Shown here piece by piece: positions 7,559 through 14,874 of a stretch of DNA of 64,000 nt. A program made the position numbers and the translations under genes. Position 1 is the stretch's first letter; each line of letters opens with the position of its first letter. This DNA comes from Paradesertivirga superstes (GTDB lineage: Bacteria > Bacteroidota > Bacteroidia > Sphingobacteriales > Sphingobacteriaceae), in the NCBI RefSeq assembly GCF_037622515.1, contig NZ_JBBJCN010000004.1, positions 310,001 through 374,000 of the forward strand, read 5' to 3'. The notes under the pieces were generated by a model. The model did not search any database, was not told the origin of the DNA, and was given only the letters and a program-made list of their open reading frames with translations.

Positions 7559-10282
7559 CTAGCCAAAAACACTCTTCGCCTTATTAATTACTTTCTCTAA
7601 ATCAATCCCCTTCCCCAGCACCCCCTTAAATAAATCACCTTCAACTTTTAAACGGGCTATTGAATTAAAAATAGTAAAATCTTTCATGGTCAAACCTGCC
7701 TTAACTTCATCCCAATGCAGTGGCATCGACACAGTAGCCCCGGGCTTCGGTCTTAACGAATATGGACCAGCGATTGTAGCACCCGGCCTGTTCTGCAAGA
7801 AATCCAGATACATTTTCCCTTTCCTGTTTGCGATCATGCGTTCGAGGCTGGTGTAGTCAGGGATTTGTTTATGAACCAGATTCACAATAAGCCGTGCAAA
7901 CATCTGTGATTGATCATAGCTATATTTTGCTTCCAGCGGGATATAAATATGAATGCCTGTTGATCCCGATGTTTTCGGGTAGCTTGGCACATCAATAGCA
8001 TCCAGAACCTTTTTAACTTCCTGTGCAGCTTCAATTACCTGCTCAAAAGTATTCTTATCCGGGTCAAGATCTATTACGCAATAATCAGGGTTATCCGGCG
8101 ATTGCACCCTGCTGAACCAGGGATTCATTTCTATGCAACCTAAGCTGGCCATCCATAACAGATACGATTCATCGGAACCGACCAGGTATTCCTTATGCTC
8201 ACCATCGCTGGTGGTATAGGGAAATGTTTTAGTGACCCATTCGGGAGCTTTTCCTTTTACATCTTTTTGATAAAAGCTTTTACCGCTTATTCCGTTGGGA
8301 AAGCGGTTCAGCGACATGGGGCGGTCCTTAAGGTAGGGTAAGATATATTCAGCTACCTGGTAATAGTAGTTGAACATATCCCGCTTGGTGATACCTTCTT
8401 CGGGCCAGTACACCTTGCTTAAGTTGGTAAACTTAAGGTCGTGTCCGCAAATCTTACGTACCTGAGTTTCATCAGTGGGATTAAGAAGTGTTTTACGATC
8501 TGTATTTTTAGGTGGCTTAACGGGCTTCGCCGAAGTTTCATGCTCTTCTGAGTTTGCAGCCTCCACCACCTCGGCAGTATCTTTAGGGGTTTCCAGGACT
8601 ACTTCTTTAGCTTTTTTATCGTTACGCAATCCTTTAAATGAGGCCTGCCGAAAAATGCCTTCGGTGGTAACTTCTGCAAAGGCTACTTCGCAAACAAGCT
8701 CAGGTTTTAGCCACGTGGGTTTAGCGCCTAATCGCTGTGGTCTGAAACGGGATGGTTTGTCTACGTCGGGTTCTACTTCAAAAGGGCTTTTATCTGTAAT
8801 CAGCGGCTTGAATTGAGCCATCATTTCCTTTTGCAAACTTTCGGAAAAGCCTGTTCCAACCTTGCCCACATATCGCAGGCCATCCTGATCATAAACGGCA
8901 AGAACCAGGGCACTAAAAGATTTATTGGTGCCTGAATTTTTGGTAAACCCTGCAATAATGGCTTCTTGTCGTCTTTGTACCTTAATTTTTAGCCACTCTT
9001 TCGAACGCAGATCGGAGGTATATACGCTGTCGGCTTTTTTAGCTATAATACCTTCCAGGCCTATTCTCTCAGCGGCATTAAAAAACTCAGTTCCATTAGT
9101 CGCGAAGACTTTACTTTGTCGTATCCGGTCGTCATCCGTAGGAAGAATTTCCTTTAGAATCGCCAGTCTCTGAATCAAAGGTAATCCCATCAGGTTCTTG
9201 CCTTCGTACCATAAAATGTCGAAGACATAGTATACCAGGTTGCCGTCTGCTTCACTACGCCAGTTTTGCAAGGCTCCAAAATCTGAAATTCCTTTATCAT
9301 TAAGCACCAGAATTTCCCCATCAATAACCGCATTAATCTTCCAGTCTTTTAGCAGATTGTTGAGGGGATAATATTTAGTGAAGGTGATGTTGTTGCGGGA
9401 GATTAATTCAGCACCATTTTTATCTATCACAGCAATGGCACGGTACCCATCCCATTTTACTTCATAGAGCCAGTCGGGGTCGTCAAAAGGCTCATCCACC
9501 AGCGTAGCTTTCATGGGCTTGATGTCTGCCGGCGCTTTAGATTTCGGTGCCTGCTTAAGTAGTGATTCTAAATCAAACTCTTTTGTTTCTTCATCTTCTG
9601 TTAATTCCTCCAGTGCTTCCTCAGTTTCCTTCAGGGCTTTTTTTTTACCTTTTTTTTCTGACGCCTTCAAATCTTCCTCATGCCCGTTTTGCCAAACCTT
9701 CTCACTGGTTTTTTCCATCGTTTCGATGGTTTTACCAGACAACACTGATTTGTCGAGTTTGGTAATATCTTCCATAGATGCGTATTCGTCCTTATGCTTA
9801 ATCAGCAGCCAGCCGTTTTCACCCATACCATGAGTCTTCACCAGAGCAAACTCACCCTGAAGCTTTTGACCATGCAGCTTAATTTTTAAAGACCCTGATT
9901 TCAGTTGTTGTAATAAGTGCTTTTCCTGAGCTTTTTTTCCCTTGATCGCTTCGATAGGTTCGTAGGTACCCTCGTCCCATACAATTACCGTACCTCCTCC
10001 ATATTCGCCCTCAGGAATAATGCCTTCAAAATTTTTGTAATCGAACGGATGATCCTCGACCATCATTGCAAGCCGCTTGGTTTTAGGGTCGGTTGAGGGT
10101 CCTTTTGGAACTGCCCAGCTTTTTAATACGCCTTCCATCTCCAGCCGGAAATCGTAATGCAACCTGGACGCATCATGTTTCTGAATTACAAAAAGAAGTT
10201 TCTCTTTATCTCTGCTCTTTCCGGCTTTTGGTTCGGAGGTTTTCTTAAAATCCCTTTTTCCGACATATTTCTCCAGGCTCAT
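7559..10282 (-). CDS. ligD: DNA ligase D (phosphoesterase–ligase–polymerase)
   Basis: A 907-residue multidomain enzyme for bacterial non-homologous end joining. The N-terminal 3'-phosphoesterase domain (about 25–170) has HDASRLHYDFRLE with H36, H42 and D44. The ATP-dependent ligase domain (about 255–560) has the EVKWDGYR motif with the adenylated lysine at K276. The C-terminal primase–polymerase domain (about 615–900) has the metal-binding DLDPD (D738, D740). Acidic or lysine-rich linkers lie at 205–245 and 560–600. The domain order is that of Pseudomonas LigD, not the mycobacterial order. No ku gene lies in the window, so its partner must be elsewhere. Confidence 0.95.
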   Translation of the reverse strand: MSLEKYVGKRDFKKTSEPKAGKSRDKEKLLFVIQKHDASRLHYDFRLEMEGVLKSWAVPKGPSTDPKTKRLAMMVEDHPFDYKNFEGIIPEGEYGGGTVIVWDEGTYEPIEAIKGKKAQEKHLLQQLKSGSLKIKLHGQKLQGEFALVKTHGMGENGWLLIKHKDEYASMEDITKLDKSVLSGKTIETMEKTSEKVWQNGHEEDLKASEKKGKKKALKETEEALEELTEDEETKEFDLESLLKQAPKSKAPADIKPMKATLVDEPFDDPDWLYEVKWDGYRAIAVIDKNGAELISRNNITFTKYYPLNNLLKDWKINAVIDGEILVLNDKGISDFGALQNWRSEADGNLVYYVFDILWYEGKNLMGLPLIQRLAILKEILPTDDDRIRQSKVFATNGTEFFNAAERIGLEGIIAKKADSVYTSDLRSKEWLKIKVQRRQEAIIAGFTKNSGTNKSFSALVLAVYDQDGLRYVGKVGTGFSESLQKEMMAQFKPLITDKSPFEVEPDVDKPSRFRPQRLGAKPTWLKPELVCEVAFAEVTTEGIFRQASFKGLRNDKKAKEVVLETPKDTAEVVEAANSEEHETSAKPVKPPKNTDRKTLLNPTDETQVRKICGHDLKFTNLSKVYWPEEGITKRDMFNYYYQVAEYILPYLKDRPMSLNRFPNGISGKSFYQKDVKGKAPEWVTKTFPYTTSDGEHKEYLVGSDESYLLWMASLGCIEMNPWFSRVQSPDNPDYCVIDLDPDKNTFEQVIEAAQEVKKVLDAIDVPSYPKTSGSTGIHIYIPLEAKYSYDQSQMFARLIVNLVHKQIPDYTSLERMIANRKGKMYLDFLQNRPGATIAGPYSLRPKPGATVSMPLHWDEVKAGLTMKDFTIFNSIARLKVEGDLFKGVLGKGIDLEKVINKAKSVFG

Positions 10283-10470
10283 AGGTTATTTTCTTAAGTT
10301 ATCTTCAACATTCTTAGCAGATGTACCACTGAATTTACTGCTTTCAGACTATTAATAAGGCAACAATATTCTAGTGGGAAAAGTTTAACATCTTCTGCCT
10401 GGGATGGATTAATAAGATACTTGACCTGCTACCTAAAACAATTTATCATTTATTTCCTTTGGTAGTACGT

Positions 10471-10680
10471 ATGAAATTAACCCCAACAAGATATTCCTAT
10501 CCTGAATTTATCGAGTTTTCCATTTACGGAGATCTGAAGAGCTCCTTCAAACCGAATGACCGCCTGACCTTAAACTCTGATGAGGAATTTGAAGATGTTC
10601 AAAGCAGGTTAAGCGAAATTAAGGTCCCTTTTCTGATTAAATCAAAACGGGAAATATGGATCGCTTCAGCTGATTTGTGA
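10471..10680 (+). CDS. small hypothetical protein, 69 residues
   Basis: The protein starts MKLTPTRYSYPEF and ends KREIWIASADL. The composition is balanced, with alternating hydrophobic residues that suggest a small mixed alpha/beta fold. I do not recognise a family. The start is placed at the ATG of MKLTP; a GTG four codons upstream is also possible. It stands alone between ligD and a decayed region, so it may be a real small gene or a leftover. Confidence 0.4.
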   Translation: MKLTPTRYSYPEFIEFSIYGDLKSSFKPNDRLTLNSDEEFEDVQSRLSEIKVPFLIKSKREIWIASADL

Positions 10681-10739
10681 TAACTTGGTCAGAATCAGAG
10701 GAATTTTAAATTAATGCTGATCGGGCAATTCGTCAGGTT

Positions 10740-11217
10740 AATCCGGCTCGGTTAAAAGAGCTTTTTATTAAAAAGCCGTGTGGATTTGGTTTCCAATGAA
10801 TGATTGAAAAACGAATAGTTCCATCCCTTAGGTTCTTCCCTAACAACCTGGGTACGCCGCTTGGGTGTGGCTTATATCGTAACCAAAGAGGAAATAAATA
10901 AGGGCCGGAGAACATCCCCTTCAAAATTCCAATTTAGCAGGTCGGTAGAGCTATAACAAGCACTGATTCAAACGTACTGGAATTGTTACGGGTGATCGAT
11001 GGATCGGCGCGATAGCTGTCAACCTCTGCATAATGAACACCTTGCCAATAATACTTTTTTGTTCCGGTTGCCGGATCAGCAAATTTGAAAATACCTCCCC
11101 CTGGCTATTGATCGGCATGCCGTCACGTGTGTCCCAGAAGATATCATTTTTGATATTCGTTGTTTGCCCCAGCGCAAGGCTGCCTGAGCATATCACTAAT
11201 ACCCATGCCAGTAGCAT
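10740..11217 (-). pseudogene. decayed GH43-like glycoside hydrolase
   Basis: From the ATG at 11217 the minus strand encodes a signal peptide (ending SLALGQ) and IKNDIFWDTRDGMPINSQG. Further pieces appear in other frames: WQGVHYAEVDSYRADPSIT, then STFESVL, then CYSSTDLLNWNFEGDVLRP after correcting a base, then PLW-like text. Their order matches the start of secreted Bacteroidota family-43-type glycoside hydrolases (SQGGGIFKF, then a YGVHY-like motif, then CYSSTDL.NW.FEGDVL). At least three frameshifts and several stops make it inactive, and the C-terminal two-thirds are missing. Confidence 0.65.
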
Positions 11218-11739
11218 GATAGAAAGATTATAATAATGGCTGTTTTTTTTGTTTATATCTATCTATCGGTCTTTAATCCTGATCTGGGAGTCCCGGGTTA
11301 GTAAAAGGAGTAAGTAATTGCTAAAATATTCTTTATTTAATTAATAATGGAATCAGGAACCAGTTTAAAGCCCCTGCGAACTACTAACCAAATTTATAAT
11401 TTATTCCCATCCGTACCTGCGATTCGGGTTACTCCATAAAAACATGAATTGATTTCGTTTCCGTTTTGCATTGGTTAACATAGAATCCTGCAAAATGACT
11501 TTAAAACACGTATTCAGACGTTTTTTTTTGCGCTATAAAAAAGTCTATCGGCATACCTCGGCTCAAATTGGTTTTAAACCTAGCCAAATGGTATCTGTGA
11601 TAAAATGGATAGAAATTATAGAGGGATGGATCTCTAAACCCTCTGAAAATAGCATTTTATCGATAATATCGACATGCAATCGAGTGTATAGTTAGAATGT
11701 GACAAGTTAAAACAGGAATAAAAAAAACCTTGTCATTCA
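11218..11739. other. decayed intergenic DNA with a possible outer-membrane-protein tail
   Basis: No intact gene is visible. On the minus strand, ending at a TAG at 11384–11386, the short text SQVRMGINYKFG occurs. It looks like the final beta-strand of an outer-membrane barrel protein, but it is too short to name. An ORF at 11471–11695 has no recognisable content and I do not call it. Confidence 0.35.
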
Positions 11740-11960
11740 TCACCGTAAAGCAAAGTGGGACACAGAACACCGAGAAAGAGTTCATCGCCCGAACTCCAAT
11801 GTTCTACCCATGGTCTACCCATGTTCTGATATGGCCGCTATATGTTGCCTATCAGCACCGAATCACCACGCTATCTGCTCCGAGATTTCTCGGTTCAGAT
11901 ACGAAGCAGATACGGTGCAGATCCGGTGGTGATCAAAGGCCGGTCAGTGGCCGATTTTGA
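11740..11960. other. GC-rich block of unknown origin
   Basis: This stretch is visibly richer in G and C than the AT-rich DNA on both sides. It has short internal repetitions: TTCTACCCATG then TCTACCCATG, and GAAGCAGATACGG then GTGCAGATCCGG. A 76-codon ORF crosses it but has no recognisable protein pattern. It may be a copy of a dispersed element or transferred DNA. Confidence 0.4.
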
Positions 11961-12080
11961 TAAAGAATAATTTGATTAGCGATCATCGGAATTAGTAAAC
12001 AAATGATATAGATATAGATGGTCTGTGGGACAAACCACTGAAAAAAATAAAAAAGGCACTCACTGTCCGATTTCTATGAG

Positions 12081-12239
12081 TCAAGCAACTAATTTGAGAT
12101 TATTTTTTTCATATTTTCTATCCTGTTTTACACAAGCAAAAATTAGCTTTAATTACACACATCTTGTTCTTCTTTTCATGGTATAGTTTACGTTCATAAT
12201 AGGCTCTTAACTCCTGGTTATACCTGATGGCTACCAGTA
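12081..12239 (-). pseudogene. IS110-type transposase C-terminal remnant
   Basis: The minus strand reads AIRYNQELRAYYERKLYHEK then KNKMCVIKA. After a frame change near 12137–12147 it continues FACVKQDRKYEKNNLKLVA to a TGA at 12081–12083. The pattern RYN-ELRAYYERKL…KNKM…FACVKQ is the usual C-terminus of IS110/IS116/IS902 transposases. The catalytic DEDD and serine domains are gone, and no insertion-sequence ends are visible. It marks an old insertion in the decayed zone. Confidence 0.7.
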
Positions 12240-12267
12240 GCTAATATTCAGTGATATTTTGTTATTG

Positions 12268-12287
12268 TAAATCTAAAGGTAGATTTA
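12268..12287. repeat. perfect 8-bp inverted repeat
   Basis: TAAATCTA, loop AAGG, then TAGATTTA. It is an isolated hairpin between the transposase remnant and a dispersed repeat. It has no T-tract on either side, so it is not a convincing terminator. Confidence 0.4.
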
Positions 12288-12327
12288 AGGTTCAGCGTCT
12301 CTGCGGACAGAAAAAGCAAGCGGCATT

Positions 12328-12399
12328 GTCATTTTCCACGAAAGGAGAAACTTGTCGAATATAAAGATTAGATGTCTCGCTGCTCTGGACAGGACAAAC
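12328..12399. repeat. dispersed intergenic repeat, copy 2
   Basis: It runs from GTCATTTTCCACGAAAGGAG through AGATTAGATGTCTCGCTGCT to GGACAGGACAAAC. It matches the copy at 13390–13459 almost unit for unit. The two copies flank the CPBP protease gene in the same orientation. Confidence 0.7.
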
Positions 12400-12459
12400 G
12401 AGCTAGCAAAGCGTAGCATCTTTGCGCTTCCCCGCGCTGGTTTGAGCATGTAATTCAGG

Positions 12460-13332
12460 TTATAAATTTGGCAAATTTTTATCCGTACTTTCCTTCCTGA
12501 TATATTCAGATAAAAATTTGGGATTAGAAATCATAATAGTAAAAGCAATTAAAAGATAAGCCAGGCTTAGTACAGACCAACCTGTAAAAAGAGGCTCATG
12601 ATCTGCTCTAATGCTTAATAGCCTATTTTCCATGAAATCTATAGGAGAGTTAACTGAAGCATGAGCAATGGCCAAAACAAAAATATTTCCTTTTGCTTTG
12701 TACCATAACCACGTGAGTATAAAACCGAGGGAGATTAACAGAATTATCCATGGCAATACCACTTTATACCCGTTAAACAGAATTGGGAAATGCCATAAGC
12801 CCCAGATAATAATCATTGAGATTACTGCGAATGCGACATTTCCCTTTTCTAGCAGTCGAGGTAATAACCAGGCTCTCCAGCCAAGTTCTTCACCCACACC
12901 GACAGTTAACAATTGTCCAAAGAAATGAATAAATAGCACTTGCCAGTCCTTATCTAACACATCAAGTATATGTTCCGAAGACTGACCACCCAAAAAATAG
13001 GAATAAAAGGTAATAAAGCTGAATATTACAGGTATAATAAACCACCAAAGAACATGCTTTATCTCTGGTCGAAGTTTCCTTAACAAAGAACTTAAACCAT
13101 CTCTTCCAGATAAAGTTACCGTCATTATGATGGCAGTTAATCCCGGCGCATAAACGGTAATTATTCTTGGCAATACATGAGACGACACTTCACCACCATT
13201 TCCTAATATGCCTGAAGTGAACATATTGAATGGAATGCCTATTACGTATGAGATGAAGAACGTGATAGTTATAAAGCCAGCAATTGGATTTTTTTTTAAC
13301 CAATAGACAATCCGGTTTTCGCTCTTATTCAT
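12460..13332 (-). CDS. CPBP-family intramembrane metalloprotease
   Basis: A 290-residue membrane protein with about eight hydrophobic segments. The CPBP (CAAX protease/bacteriocin-processing, Abi) motifs are EELGWRAWLLPRLL with the EExxxR core, and GLWHFPILF with the second-motif histidine; a third histidine is in AIAHASVNS. The start is at the MNKSENR ATG. The longer reading frame upstream is merely translation of the intergenic repeat at 13390–13459. Substrates of such single-gene CPBP proteins are generally unknown. It stands alone between two repeat copies. Confidence 0.88.
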   Translation of the reverse strand: MNKSENRIVYWLKKNPIAGFITITFFISYVIGIPFNMFTSGILGNGGEVSSHVLPRIITVYAPGLTAIIMTVTLSGRDGLSSLLRKLRPEIKHVLWWFIIPVIFSFITFYSYFLGGQSSEHILDVLDKDWQVLFIHFFGQLLTVGVGEELGWRAWLLPRLLEKGNVAFAVISMIIIWGLWHFPILFNGYKVVLPWIILLISLGFILTWLWYKAKGNIFVLAIAHASVNSPIDFMENRLLSIRADHEPLFTGWSVLSLAYLLIAFTIMISNPKFLSEYIRKESTDKNLPNL

Positions 13333-13389
13333 ATTAACGTTTTCTTCATAAAAATGAAGACAGAATCGTTTAAGCTCTTGGCCCGCCCT

Positions 13390-13459
13390 TCCCATTTCAA
13401 CGACAGGAGAAATCTTTTGATTTGAAGGTAAGATGCCTCGCTGCTCTCGACATGACAAA
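13390..13459. repeat. dispersed intergenic repeat, copy 3
   Basis: The block contains CGACAGGAGAAATCTTTTGA and GGTAAGATGCCTCGCTGCTC, ending TCGACATGACAAAG. It shares the GGAGAAA…AGATG.CTCGCTGCTCT…GACA.GACAAA layout with 12328–12399. It lies upstream of the CPBP gene. Confidence 0.7.
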
Positions 13460-13530
13460 GTATGCTAGCAGGGCCTGAGCATTTACTCTACAGAAAAGTT
13501 TAATTTTAGCGATGAAAGCTTCTGCAGATG

Positions 13531-13764
13531 TTACTGATAGAAATGAGCGTCTATCTCACATCCGATGGCATTCGCTTCTTCCGGAGATCTCGCGCCTTCT
13601 CTCCACTCCCATCCGTCTTTCCCATTCTGAAGTACACCCAGCGTTTCGCTACCTGCTGATACTGAAAATAAAGTATCATCGTCCTCGTTCTGATGAGATT
13701 GAATCCTTAAAATTCGTTCTTCAGAAGCTAATATCACTTTTACGTCGAATGTTTCCTTTGCCAT
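13531..13764 (-). CDS. small conserved hypothetical protein, 77 residues
   Basis: An acidic 77-residue soluble protein (MAKETFDVKVILASEERILRI…) with a central SVSAGSETLGVLQNGKDGWEW strand pattern and an acidic C-terminal helix (PEEANAIGCEIDAH). Proteins with this layout recur as uncharacterised genes in Sphingobacteriia. I know no function. The reading frame is clean, with an ATG start and no competing frame. It sits alone between the CPBP gene and the tRNA pair. Confidence 0.6.
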   Translation of the reverse strand: MAKETFDVKVILASEERILRIQSHQNEDDDTLFSVSAGSETLGVLQNGKDGWEWREGARSPEEANAIGCEIDAHFYQ

Positions 13765-13946
13765 GATGATTTAATATAGAGCCAATTTAATAGTTTATTA
13801 ACGTATTAGGTTGTTTCAAGAAATTTATTTCGCTTTAGATTGCAAAATCATAAAGTCAATTGCAGAAGTGAGGGTGTCGCTCGCTCCAAGCTCTTTTACG
13901 ATACAATCCGGCACAAGCGGAAAAGTTGGGGAGAATGGAATAAACG

Positions 13947-13985
13947 AAAAAAGCACGCAAGTAACTCGGTACCTGCGTGCTTTTT
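13947..13985 (-). terminator. terminator downstream of the tRNA-Gly/tRNA-Leu pair
   Basis: A stem AAAAAGCACGCA/TGCGTGCTTTTT closes a 14-base loop. On the minus strand it follows tRNA-Leu immediately and ends in a T-run. Confidence 0.85.
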
Positions 13986-13986
13986 G

Positions 13987-14072
13987 TACTGAAGGCGGGA
14001 ATCGAACCCGCACGACCTTTAAGGGTCACAGGATTTTAAGTCCTGCGTGTCTACCAGTTCCACCACTTCAGC
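13987..14072 (-). tRNA. tRNA-Leu (anticodon UAA)
   Basis: 86 nt. The acceptor stem GCTGAAG pairs with CTTCAGT (one G·U pair), with A as discriminator. The anticodon loop CTTAAAA gives UAA inside the stem CAGGA/TCCTG. A long variable arm and the GGTTCGATTCC T-loop are present. CCA is not encoded. Confidence 0.95.
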
Positions 14073-14126
14073 ATGTTTTGAGAAGGTTCTCAAAACTAAA
14101 TCCCTTCCTGGTAGAAAGGGATTTGG

Positions 14127-14199
<73 letters not shown>

Positions 14200-14314
14200 A
14201 TTGGTATTTACATTTAACGTTTCGTCGATCTTTTTTAAGAAATGATTACCGTTTTTTGTGAGTGCAAATATAGACAGAAAAGCATCTTTGTCAATAGAAT
14301 AATGAAGTTTTTTT

Positions 14315-14824
14315 TCATTTTTCTAATAAGCCACTGGAATTCAGGCAATCAAATATCAGGTCTTTTTCATAACCCTTCGATATTCCGTACAAAACCAGCT
14401 TTTGACGTCGTTTAAAAGTATCGGTTTCTTTTAGCAAAGCATTCTTTTTCTCTAACAGATCACTTAAGGTCTGTTGATAATCATCATCATTAATCTGATT
14501 TAATGCTTTTTTTATCAGATTATCCCCCACCCTCTTAAATTTGAGTCCCTGCTTAATTTTCAATCTGCCCCAATGTTTAATTCTGAACTTCCCTAATGCA
14601 TAAGCATTCGCGAATCTTTCCTCGTTTAAAAAGTTAGCACTTATCAAGTCACACAACACATCTTCCACATCAGAAGAATGCAAACCATAGCTGTAAAGCT
14701 TATCCCTTACCTCCTGCTGGGAACGCTCCTGGTAAGCACAATAATTTTCCAGCCTGGATTGGGCAGTCCTTTTATCCAATACTTTATTTTGTGCTTTTTC
14801 GGGGTCCATATTTTTCTGTATCAA
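14315..14824 (-). CDS. recX: regulatory protein RecX
   Basis: A 169-residue, highly helical protein with the three-helix repeats of RecX (SRLENYCAYQERSQQEVRDK in the first, FANAYALGKFRIKHWGRLKI in the second). RecX binds RecA filaments and limits recombinase activity. recA is not adjacent here. The gene is divergent from murF-alr, with about 50 bases between the start codons. Confidence 0.9.
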   Translation of the reverse strand: MIQKNMDPEKAQNKVLDKRTAQSRLENYCAYQERSQQEVRDKLYSYGLHSSDVEDVLCDLISANFLNEERFANAYALGKFRIKHWGRLKIKQGLKFKRVGDNLIKKALNQINDDDYQQTLSDLLEKKNALLKETDTFKRRQKLVLYGISKGYEKDLIFDCLNSSGLLEK

Positions 14825-14874
14825 TTCGTAAAAATATCATTCAAATCCTAAAAATTTATAGAAATTAGTGCGAT

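Noticed and set aside
8475..9833. plus-strand ORFs opposite ligD
   Set aside because: They are antisense shadows of a well-supported ligD reading frame.
7559..10282. a complete NHEJ locus
   Set aside because: Only ligD is present; no ku gene is found in the window.
11471..11695. 74-codon ORF on the plus strand
   Set aside because: No recognisable motif, no ribosome-binding signal, and it lies in a decayed zone.
11730..11960. 76-codon ORF across the GC-rich block
   Set aside because: The frame seems open by composition only; no protein pattern is seen.
13333..13458. N-terminal extension of the CPBP protease
   Set aside because: The extra 42 codons are mostly a translated intergenic repeat; the natural start is the ATG at 13332.
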